DNA of 63,792 nt, taken from assembly GCA_050954885.1 (NCBI GenBank), contig JBPBPI010000089.1:1-63792 (forward strand), read 5' to 3'. The notes under the pieces were generated by a model. The model was not told the DNA's origin. It did not search any database and saw only the letters and a program-made list of their open reading frames with translations. This document shows positions 7,874 through 16,600 of this stretch, piece after piece. The stretch comes from JBPBPI01 sp050954885. GTDB taxonomy: Bacteria > Pseudomonadota > Alphaproteobacteria > Caedimonadales > Caedimonadaceae. The number at the start of each line of letters is the position of its first letter. Position 1 is the stretch's first letter. The translations under genes were made by a program, and so were the position numbers.

Positions 7874-8206
7874 ATGAAACCAGAATGGGGATCAAAGCGC
7901 GCCTGTCAAAAGTGTGCCGCTTATTTTTATGATTTAAACAAATCAGAATTTCAATGTCCAAAATGTGGGGCTGACTTTACGCCAGCAGATTATGTTGTAA
8001 AGACAAATAAATCATCTGATGCCAATCTTAAAAAAGATTTGCGTAAAAAGTTAACGCCTTTTGCTATTGAAGATCCACTTGAAGATGAAGACATTGATGT
8101 GGTCATTGATACTGATTTAGAAGATGAAGATTTAATCGAAGATGTGGCAGAACTCGAAGATGAAGATGTACACACGGTCATCAAGCATGAAGAAGAGATT
8201 GATTAA
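7874..8206 (+). CDS. TIGR02300 family (FYDLN acid) protein
   Basis: This 110-residue protein has two CxxC-type pairs, CQKCAAYFYDLNKSEFQCPKC (Cys at residues about 11, 14, 29 and 32), which form a zinc ribbon around the FYDLN sequence that names the family. The second half is very acidic (runs of Asp and Glu, such as LEDEDLIEDVAELEDED). The family is almost restricted to alphaproteobacteria and has no established function. It is preceded by a GAAGGAGA ribosome binding site and by a gap of about 160 bases after cmk. It ends directly against the convergent tRNA-Arg. The family call is firm because of the FYDLN motif. Confidence 0.92.
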   Translation: MKPEWGSKRACQKCAAYFYDLNKSEFQCPKCGADFTPADYVVKTNKSSDANLKKDLRKKLTPFAIEDPLEDEDIDVVIDTDLEDEDLIEDVAELEDEDVHTVIKHEEEID

Positions 8207-8208
8207 AC

Positions 8209-8285
8209 TGGTGCGCTCGGCGGGATTTGAACCCACGGCCCCAGGATTAGGAATCCTGTGCTCTATCCGACTGAGCTACGAGCGC
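8209..8285 (-). tRNA. tRNA-Arg (anticodon CCT)
   Basis: On the minus strand a full cloverleaf can be drawn. The acceptor stem GCGCTCG pairs with CGAGCGC, the D-arm includes AGCTCAGTCGGATAGAGC, the anticodon stem is CAGGA/TCCTG with loop TTCCTAA, and the T-arm includes GGTTCAAATCC. The CCA end is encoded (8211-8209). The anticodon CCT reads AGG. Confidence 0.96.
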
Positions 8286-8349
8286 ATTATTTGGCACCTT
8301 AATTCATTTAAACAGGTAAGTGAAGATCTTACCTGTTATTTTTAAAATT

Positions 8350-8799
8350 ATGACGATGATTTCCACAGCTCCTCTTGAAGATTTTTTAACAGTTCAAGAT
8401 TTATCTCAATTGACACCAGACATACAAAGCGCGCATCCCCTTGGCACATCAAAGGCACCTCGAGGTGACATGATTTATCTGAATTGCGAGGAACGTTTAT
8501 CAACCTTGGGTGTTTTAGAAATCAGGCCCGAGCTAGGTCCTCGCGGCCGGCACATGCATTTACACAAAAAAGAAATTTTTTATATTATCACCGGTAAGAT
8601 GCAAGGCCGTTATTGGCACGATCATAATCCCAACCAAGGTTATGTTTTTGACCATGGTCCGGGACATCTCATTACCATTCAACCAGGACTTTTTCACGAA
8701 TTTATCGCCATAGAACCTACTTGGGCAGTTGAATTTTCACCCCAAATTTTTAATATATCGGATACCGTTTACCCTCAAGAGACACCTTTTGATTCTTGA
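8350..8799 (+). CDS. Cupin-fold protein of unknown function
   Basis: The core segment GRHMHLHKKEIFYIITGKM (about residues 63-81) is a cupin motif 1 with H-x-H and Glu metal ligands. FDHGPGHLITIQPGLFHEF (about residues 99-117) supplies motif 2 with its His. It is therefore a small single-cupin protein that probably binds a metal ion, perhaps a sugar isomerase or a regulator. I chose the ATG at 8350 because the frame from 8320 starts with hydrophobic residues of tRNA-spacer origin. The last bases overlap the TTG start proposed for ruvX, so the two genes are probably translated together. I cannot name the substrate. Confidence 0.7.
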   Translation: MTMISTAPLEDFLTVQDLSQLTPDIQSAHPLGTSKAPRGDMIYLNCEERLSTLGVLEIRPELGPRGRHMHLHKKEIFYIITGKMQGRYWHDHNPNQGYVFDHGPGHLITIQPGLFHEFIAIEPTWAVEFSPQIFNISDTVYPQETPFDS

Positions 8800-9259
8800 G
8801 CGTCCCCTTGACCTTTTAACCTATAAAAAACCACAATCGCGTCTTTTGGGTTTGGATTTGGGCACCAAAACACTGGGGCTTGCCTTATCGGATCATTACT
8901 GGATGATCGCCTCGCCTTTTAAAACGTTAGTACGTCAAAAATTTTCCAGAGACATCCTTGAATTTCAAAAAATTTTTAAGGAATTTAATGTTATTGGATT
9001 TGTGATTGGACTGCCCATCAATATGAACGGAACTGAGGGGCCAAAGTGTCAATCGGTTCGTCAATTTGCTCAAAATTTCATCGACTATCATGACATCCCC
9101 ATTTGCTTTTGGGACGAGCGCCTGTCAACAGTAGCGGTGTCTCGCATTATGATTGAGGCTGATATCTCGCGCAAACGACAAGGTGAAGTGGTCGATAAAA
9201 TGGCCGCAAGCTTTATTCTTCAAGGATTATTAGATCGCCTGAAATCAAAAAGTTTATAA
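8789..9259 (+). CDS. ruvX: Holliday junction resolvase-like protein RuvX/YqgF
   Basis: RuvX (YqgF) is an RNase H-fold nuclease essential in many bacteria and linked to 16S pre-rRNA end processing and Holliday junctions. The N-terminal strand LLGLDLGTKTLGLALSD carries the first catalytic Asp. IGLPINMNGTEG is the conserved G-x-P-x-N-x-x-G-x region, and WDERLSTVAVSR gives D-E-R-x-S-T. The late Asp is in VVDKMAASFILQGLLD. A TTG at 8789-8791 is the likely start, overlapping the cupin stop; the ATG at 8729 would add about 20 non-conserved residues. The length (156) suits the family. Confidence 0.9.
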   Translation: MILERPLDLLTYKKPQSRLLGLDLGTKTLGLALSDHYWMIASPFKTLVRQKFSRDILEFQKIFKEFNVIGFVIGLPINMNGTEGPKCQSVRQFAQNFIDYHDIPICFWDERLSTVAVSRIMIEADISRKRQGEVVDKMAASFILQGLLDRLKSKSL

Positions 9260-9369
9260 AATATTACTGTATTTATAAAACATTAAAAGGTTTTGAATTT
9301 ACTCCATAAAAAAGATAAAGTTAAAATAATAAATAATTTTATTATAAAAATAATAAACAGAGAGACTTC

Positions 9370-10998
9370 ATGACCGACACTTTATCTTTTGACGTCCTTA
9401 TTGTGGGTGCGGGACCGGCGGGGCTGACGGCTGCCATTAAAATAAAACAATTATGCTTGCAAAAAGGTCAAGATTTGCAAGTTTGTGTCTTGGAAAAAGG
9501 CGCGGAAGTTGGCGCACATATTCTCTCAGGCAATGTTTTAAACACCAAGTCTTTAGACGAACTCATTCCTAATTGGCATGATTTAGAGGCACCTATCACC
9601 AATCAAGTCACCGATGATCAATTTATGTTCATGACCAAACAACGGGCTTATCGTCTTCCCACACCGCCTCAGATGGACAATCAAGGTCATTATATTATCA
9701 GCTTGGCCAATTTCTGTCGTTGGCTTGCCAGTCAAGCCGAATCCTTAGGGGTTGAAATTTATCCTGGGTTTGCTGCTGATCAATGTCTTTTTGATGACAA
9801 GGGCCAACTTATGGGTATTCAAACCAAGGCCACAGGACTCGATAAAGAGTATCAACCGACGGATCGGTATGAACCTGGTGTTCAAATTTTGGCCCGTCAC
9901 ACCTTAATTGGTGAAGGATGCCGCGGCTCTTTGACCAAAGAATTGATCAACAAATATCAATTGACCAAATATTGTCAGCCCCAGACCTATGCTTTAGGCA
10001 TCAAAGAATTGTGGCAAATAGATCCCAAGCATCATCATCAAGGTCGTGTCATGCATACGGTCGGTTGGCCACTCGACCGAAAGACCTATGGCGGTAGTTT
10101 TATCTATCATATGGAAGATAATCAACTTGCCTATGGCATGGTGATTGGATTGGATTATAAAAATCCTCATCTGAATCTTTTTGAGGAAATGCAACGATTC
10201 AAACTTCACCCTATCTTCAAACCCCTTTTTACAGATGGTCAACGTCTTTCTTATGGCGCACGCGCTTTAAACGAAGGGGGATGGCAATCCATCCCTCAAC
10301 TCAGTTTTCCAGGGGGATCTCTCATTGGTTGTGCGGCTGGATTTTTAAATGTTCCTCAAATCAAAGGTACACATACCGCCATGAAATCAGCGATGCTCGC
10401 AGCTGATGTCGTGGTTGATGCTCTTTTAAAAGATAGCAAACCACGTCTGGGCCTCTATGATCAAAGGTTGCGTCAAAGTTGGGTTTATGAGGAGCTGCAT
10501 CAGGTACGCAACATTCGTCCAGGATTTCGGATGGGATTTTGGGCTGGCATGATGAATGCTGCCCTTGAGACTTATCTATTTAAAGGAAAAACACCTTGGA
10601 CTTGGTCCCATGCCCATGATCATCAAACCTTACATTTGGCATCGGAATCACAAAAAATTGACTATCCCAAACCAGATCAAAAAATTACCTTTGATCGCCT
10701 TTCATCGGTTTATTTGTCCAATACAGATCATGCCGAAAATCAACCCTGTCACCTGGTTTTGAAAAATCCAACACTCGCGATTGATTATAATCTTCGCTAT
10801 TTTGATTCGCCTGAACAACGATATTGTCCGGCGGGTGTCTACGAGATTTTACGACACAGTCAAACCAATCGTCCCTATCTTCAAATCAATGCCCAAAATT
10901 GTGTTCATTGCAAAACGTGTGACATTAAAGATCCACGCCAAAACATCACTTGGCATACTCCTGAAGGCGGTGGTGGTCCCCGTTACCCAAATATGTAA
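9370..10998 (+). CDS. Electron transfer flavoprotein-ubiquinone oxidoreductase
   Basis: ETF-QO is an inner-membrane flavoprotein that passes electrons from ETF, reduced by acyl-CoA and amino-acid dehydrogenases, to ubiquinone. The N-terminal FAD fold is plain: VLIVGAGPAGLTAAIK at residues 10-25 with the G-x-G-x-x-G signature. EVGAHILSGNVL follows and the GCAAGFLNVPQIKGTHTAMK segment is typical. Near the C-terminus CPAGVYEI and CVHCKTCDIKDP supply the Cys ligands of the 4Fe-4S cluster. GGGGPRYPNM is the standard end. The length (542) is normal. It starts with an AGAGAG ribosome binding site. It is a single gene here; etfAB are not in the window. Confidence 0.96.
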   Translation: MTDTLSFDVLIVGAGPAGLTAAIKIKQLCLQKGQDLQVCVLEKGAEVGAHILSGNVLNTKSLDELIPNWHDLEAPITNQVTDDQFMFMTKQRAYRLPTPPQMDNQGHYIISLANFCRWLASQAESLGVEIYPGFAADQCLFDDKGQLMGIQTKATGLDKEYQPTDRYEPGVQILARHTLIGEGCRGSLTKELINKYQLTKYCQPQTYALGIKELWQIDPKHHHQGRVMHTVGWPLDRKTYGGSFIYHMEDNQLAYGMVIGLDYKNPHLNLFEEMQRFKLHPIFKPLFTDGQRLSYGARALNEGGWQSIPQLSFPGGSLIGCAAGFLNVPQIKGTHTAMKSAMLAADVVVDALLKDSKPRLGLYDQRLRQSWVYEELHQVRNIRPGFRMGFWAGMMNAALETYLFKGKTPWTWSHAHDHQTLHLASESQKIDYPKPDQKITFDRLSSVYLSNTDHAENQPCHLVLKNPTLAIDYNLRYFDSPEQRYCPAGVYEILRHSQTNRPYLQINAQNCVHCKTCDIKDPRQNITWHTPEGGGGPRYPNM

Positions 10999-11346
10999 AT
11001 CATCATGAATTTATTTTATTGACTGATGTGCTAGTTTTATGTTTATGTCGTCTCTCAGTTTTAAATTTATTGTCTACTACTCATAATTTTTATAGAATAT
11101 TACATAGATTAATATCTATATATTAGTAAATTTTATATTTTTAATGTCAAAAATATATATTATATTAAAAATTTCTAATTTATTATTAAAATGTAAGCAA
11201 CAGATTTATAATAATAATAATTCTTATTGGTCATAAATTCATTTTAATTGCAGAAAATGCATCCCCTTTATTCTGAAGTAACACTTGATAATTTCTTATT
11301 ATGTCCCTATATATTGGATATATTAATTTTGACAAGGAGTTACTAA
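10999..11346. other. AT-rich intergenic region upstream of the lipase gene
   Basis: These 348 bases hold no open frame that I can support. They lie between ETF-QO and the secreted lipase remnant and must carry the lipase promoter. The lipase ribosome binding site AAGGAG is at 11334-11339. Otherwise only AT-rich sequence is seen. Confidence 0.5.
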
Positions 11347-13028
11347 ATGAAATTAAGTAAAAAAAGTTTATTACTGACAACATTGGCATTAGGGGCTTCG
11401 TTCTATAGTATAGTTCAAGCCCATAATAATGACTTTGGTCATTCGGATTTTATCGCTGAATCTCGCGATAATGTTATGCCAGCCGGTCATCAAGCTAAAG
11501 GTTTTGGATTTGGCCTAGATATTGATGAAGATTATCTTGGACAACCTGCAGCCGTTAAATCTGAGTTAGATCAACCTGCACGCACCCATAAGGTGACCAA
11601 AAATATTTCTCTCGACGACGTGAAACGTGCAGCCTACATGGCAGACATTGCTTACGAAGGTTATGCCATGCCTTTGAATGCTAAAGTTCATGAAATGGGT
11701 GAAAAATCAAAAGAATTGATGAGAGCACATTTTCAAGCATCAGGTCAGTTTGAAGATGGAAAATTTAATTTAGACGGTATGCAAGAAGCGCGTTCTAAAA
11801 TTCATTTCTTTGGTCAAAATGGTCAAAAAGATGGCGCTATCATTGAAGATACCGACGGTAAAATTTATGTTTCTTATCGCGGCACCATAGGTGAACTTGA
11901 AGATTGGGGTAACAATCTTAATGCTAATAAAAGAACTTCCAAAATTGCACCAGATTTAAAAGATAAAGATGGCAATGCTGTTTATTTTCACAGTGGTTTT
12001 TTAAACCGTTTTGAAAGTACATTTGATGAAATCAACAGTATTTTAAATAAGATTGCAACTGGTAGAGGCCAAGATGTTAAAGATCTTCCTTTGACAATCA
12101 CAGGACACAGTAAAGGTGGCGCAATTGCACAAGATGCAGCCATTTTATTAAACTATTATTATGAGAATAAAAATATCAGAAATATTACGTTTGCGGCGGC
12201 GCGTTCTATGAATCACGCTGGTGCTAATGTATTCAATGAACAATTATAGCTGAATAAGGTTATGTTTTGTCATTAGAGGAATATTAAAATATTGGTTTGC
12301 CTAACGAAAAGAGAATTGTGTATGTCAAAACATAATCACATTCAACTATAGATCCAGAAAATACTGTTTCCGTTGTGCAAAGTTACGATATTGTCCCAGC
12401 AGGCGCTGCAGGATTCATAGGTTACAAACATATATCTGACACAAATCGACTTTATGTGCCTCGTATGTCCGGCATGCATTTTATCTCAGACTATATAGCA
12501 GGCTTAAATTTCATGAATATCTTGTTGGATAATAATCTTGTCCTTAAAGATGATATGGGAAATATATATACCGGAAAAGGTGATACAGGACGCGGAAATC
12601 CTCTTCTGCGAGGACTTTGGAATGCTGGTGTTCGAATAAAGAATACAGCAATGTGGCAAAAAGGTTATATTAATTATACGGCAATGCCTGCAGGTTATGG
12701 TTCTTCAAACATCACACGTGATATGTCAGAAATTCAGAAAGAATTGGTATCAAAATACAATTTTTTGAATTTTTCAGCAACACCTTATAATCAAGCAACA
12801 CCAGTAGTTGCACCTTATAATGCTGAAGATACAATTACGCCAAAAAGTGAAAGTGCAGGAAACCCAATTCCTTTTACGAAAGTAGCGTCTGAGCAATTGA
12901 AACCCGTTTTTAAAGTGGTGGCACCTTCTGAAATCAAGACAAAAAAAGCAGTTGAACTTGTTCAACCTTCAGCCGGTGCTAAAAAAGAAGGTTGGGGTGG
13001 CTGGTTAAAATCAAAAATTTGGGGATAA
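11347..13028 (+). pseudogene. Secreted class 3 lipase, broken
   Basis: The first part (11347-12249) starts MKLSKKSLLLTTLALGASFY with cleavage likely after IVQA. It contains a lipase (class 3, fungal-lipase-like) core: YVSYRGTIGELEDW, then HSGFLNRF and ITGHSKGGAIAQDAA with the nucleophilic Ser in GHSKGG. It stops at TAG 12247-12249. In another frame the protein continues through IVYVKT, a TAA at 12333-12335, IDPENTVSVVQSYDIVPAG (the expected catalytic Asp) and MHFISDY (the likely His), to a Pro/Lys-rich end at 13028. The gap contains stops in all frames, so the gene has several lesions. The Ser and Asp/His parts are separated and the enzyme is almost certainly inactive. It would have been an exported lipase acting on host or bacterial lipids. 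Confidence 0.8.
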
Positions 13029-13047
13029 TATTCTTAAATTTAACCAT

Positions 13048-13077
13048 AAAAAAAGCTCGCCTCTGCGGGCTTTTTTT
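13048..13077 (+). terminator. Rho-independent terminator after the lipase remnant
   Basis: The stem AAAAAAAGCTCGC pairs with GCGGGCTTTTTTT around a short CTCT loop, with one G-T wobble, and is followed by a T run on the plus strand. It ends transcription from the lipase gene. Confidence 0.85.
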
Positions 13078-13159
13078 ATGATAAAGATTTATTTTTAATA
13101 TATATGATATATCTTCTAAATTTTATGACGTAATTTTATAATCATAGGCTAAAGATCAA

Positions 13160-13660
13160 ATGCATATTCCCAAGGCTGATACTTTATTTCCCGCATCCTT
13201 TAAAAATGATGATGATAAAAAACTTGCCTTTGAACAATATCGCATATTAGTTGAAACTTTAAATCATCTTCACACCATTCGTGAAAGCTCTAATTTTTTT
13301 TGGATTCCTGTTAATGTTGGCGCCATATCTGCCATTTCTTATGTCAGAGAAATGGATAAAGTTGCAACTTTTCACAAACAAATCCTGGTATGGCTTATTA
13401 TCATAATTGGTTTTGGCATGTGCTTCAGCTGGATTGTCTATTTAAGAACCATTCAACAATCTATTGAAAAACGTAATGAATTACTTATAAAATTGGAAAA
13501 ATTCTTTCCAATTCCTTTGTTTACTAATCTTTTATATAATCAAAGCCACACAGGAAAATCCAAACTGACCATCACTCAAATTTTAGTTCCCTGTTTATTT
13601 TTAGGTGGTTACTTATTTTTTGCCATTCTTATGTTATTTTTTTCTACAGAAGTCGTTTAA
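13160..13660 (+). CDS. Small two-helix membrane protein, possibly RipA-like
   Basis: This 166-residue protein has a polar N-terminus with the sequence FEQYRILVETLNHLHTIRES, one strong membrane helix ILVWLIIIIGFGMCFSWIVY (about residues 74-93) and a second near the C-terminus (ILVPCLFLGGYLFFAILMLF). A weaker hydrophobic segment lies around FFWIPVNVGAISAISY. The plan is reminiscent of the small RipA family of octameric membrane proteins, but I cannot confirm this. The stop overlaps by three bases the stop of the convergent glutamate dehydrogenase gene. No ribosome binding site of good quality is visible. Function unknown. Confidence 0.7.
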   Translation: MHIPKADTLFPASFKNDDDKKLAFEQYRILVETLNHLHTIRESSNFFWIPVNVGAISAISYVREMDKVATFHKQILVWLIIIIGFGMCFSWIVYLRTIQQSIEKRNELLIKLEKFFPIPLFTNLLYNQSHTGKSKLTITQILVPCLFLGGYLFFAILMLFFSTEVV

Positions 13661-16600
13661 AAGTTTCGGTACTCTCTTAAAATAACGCTGACAATGGCCA
13701 AATCAAGGGTGGGAAGTGAGAGAATATCTTGATTCAATTGATCAATGCGGTTGACCTTTTCTTGATTTTCAGCAATCCAAACCACAACAGCATCGCTGAA
13801 TAAGAAATTTTCTTGTTTCATCAAATTCAAAATTTGTTCGACCAACTCAGTTTGTAATCCATATAAATCTTCAATGGCGCCATTAAGAGCCATACGCTGC
13901 CAAGATGATCCTGTTTTAATTTCATTAATACGTTTTCTTAAAGTTGCTAAAGAAAATCTGACGCCGACTTCAAAATATATTTTGGCAACTTCTGGAATAT
14001 TGGCGCCGATACGGGCGGCAATTAAAATAATGTCCGGCGATGATGCCGCAATTTGCAACACGGCAATTCTTTGAGAAAGATCAGCGCCAATATTTAACAT
14101 CTCGTAAGACGCAATCGATTCTTCCAGTGTTTTTTTGGTTTGATCATCTAAACATTGATTAAGATTTTCTAAAAAAGCATCACTGCCAACTTTTAAGACA
14201 TTGGTGGTGGTTAAAATACCTTCGTTCATATGATAATGTTTAATTAACCAAGGCATGATGCGTCTGACAATGACCAACACATCCAACATAACTTTCATCT
14301 GATGAGTGGGCAAAATACGATCTTCTAGGCTTTCAATTTGAGACCATAAGGTGGGCAATTCAAATGCATTACGCACCACTAAATAAGATTTTACAGCTTC
14401 TTCAATTTGGCACCCTGTTTTACTCATCATATCATAGAGATAACTGGGGCCTAGATAATTGACCAATTCATTGATAATCAAGGTCGCCACAATTTCCCGT
14501 TTCAGGGGATGCATCAAAATATTTTCTTTGTAATTTTCTTGAATAAGTTTTGGAAAGTAACTTTTAACTTCTTCTTCTAGAGCAAAATCATCCAAAGCAG
14601 AAGAATTGAGGATCTGTTCATAATAATCAATCTTGGCATAGGCCAATAGCACAGCAATTTCAGGGCGTGTTAGTGATTTTTGTGCTGAAAGCATTTCAGC
14701 AAATGTCGCGTCATCTGGTAAATATTCAATTGTGCGATTAAGTTTTCCTTTTCCTTCCAAATACCGAATTAGTTTAATTTGCTCGTCTAGAACTTTAATT
14801 CCTTGTGCATCGATTAAAGAAATGGCTTGGGTTTGCAAAAAATTATCTTGAAGAACCAAATCAGCGACTTCAGATGTCATTTTAATCAATAAATTATTAC
14901 GCTCTTCCATACTTAATTCATGACGGTGGATCAAGGTGTTGAATAATATTTTAAGATTAACTTCATGGTCGGAACAATCAACACCTGCCGAATTATCAAT
15001 GGCATCCGTGTTAATAAATCCACCTTTTTGAGCAAATTCAATGCGGCCCAATTGTGTGACCCCTAAATTAGCTCCTTCCCCAATGACGCGACATTGTAAA
15101 TCTTTGGCATTAATACGTACATTATCGTTATTACGATCGCCCACATCGCCTTGAGATTCTTTAGAAGATTTAATAAAAGTCCCAATGCCCCCAAACCACA
15201 AAAGATCTACATTCAACGTCAGTAATTTTTTGATCAATTCGGAAGGGGTAATTTCAAATAATTTTGCTTTTAAAAGCGTTTGAATTTGCGGCGATAGAGT
15301 GATGATCTTTAATTTTCTTTCAAAAACGCCGCCGCCTTCAGAAATTAACGCAGGATCATAATCTTGCCAGGTTGACCGCGGTAGATCAAAAAGCCGTTGA
15401 CGTTCTACAAAACTTAAAGCCATGTCCGGCTTTGGGTCGATAAAAATATGCTGATGATTAAAAGCTGCCACAAGTTGAATTTTATCAGACAACAACATGC
15501 CATTGCCAAAGACATCACCTGCCATATCGCCAATGCCCAATACGCTAAAAGGTGTTGTGTTGATGTTAGTGCCAAGTTCTGAAAAGTGTCTTTTCACCGA
15601 TACCCAAGCACCTCTTGCTGTGATCGCCATTTTTTTGTGATCATAGCCAGCCGATCCCCCTGAGGCAAAAGCATCATCAAGCCAAAACTGATATTCACGT
15701 GATACAGCATTGGCATAATCTGAAAAGGTTGCAGTTCCTTTGTCGGCGGCCACAACAAGATAAGAATCAGCGTCATCCCAACATACAACATGTTCAGGGG
15801 AGACAGATTTCCCTTTCACTAGATTATCTGTTACATCCAAAAGACCACGAATAAAATCTTGATAACATTCAATTCCCTCGGCCATAATTTGATCACGAAT
15901 AGGATTGATTAAGTGTGACTTGACCACAAATCCCCCCTTTGATCCCACAGGTACAATCACAGTATTTTTTACTGTTTGAGCTTTCATCAAACCCAAAATT
16001 TCAGTCCTGAAATCTTCAAAGCGGTCAGACCAACGAATGCCACCACGTGCAACCAGTCCACCACGCAAATGAATAGCTTCAAAGCGTGTGGAATAGACGT
16101 AAATTTCATATTTCGGTTTGGGCAGTGGTAGTTCGTCTATTTGATGTGAATCAAATTTAATCGACACATAATTTTTAAATTTTCCCTTGGTTGTTTGATA
16201 AAAATTGGTTCTTAGAGAAGCCACCACAAGATTTAGATAATGCCTGAGAATTTTATCTTCATCGGGACTTTCAACACTTTTTAAATCTTCCAAAATTTGA
16301 CCACGCAATAGCGTGTCGTCTATGGCTTGAGAAGGATCGAATTTTTCTTCGAAAAACCGGACTACTTTGGCGGTAATTTCAGGATATTTCAACAATGTCG
16401 ATTCGATATAATCTCGGCTGTAAGTCAGACGTATTTGTTTCAAATATTTAAAATAAATACGAAGCAAAAGACATTGACGAATGGTAAGTTGCGCCCGCAA
16501 TACCAATCGATTAAAACCATCGTTTTCAATAGATTCATTTCGTACAGCGTGAAAAGCTTCAATAAAACGATTGGTATCACGGTCTAGATTGATAGTTTGC

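Noticed and set aside
7990..8184. Minus-strand Ser-rich frame
   Set aside because: It is antisense to the acidic Asp/Glu region of the FYDLN-acid protein and has no start signal.
12375..13028. Separate GTG-started gene
   Set aside because: It carries the Asp and His part of the lipase fold whose Ser part is in the upstream fragment, and lacks a ribosome binding site and signal peptide.
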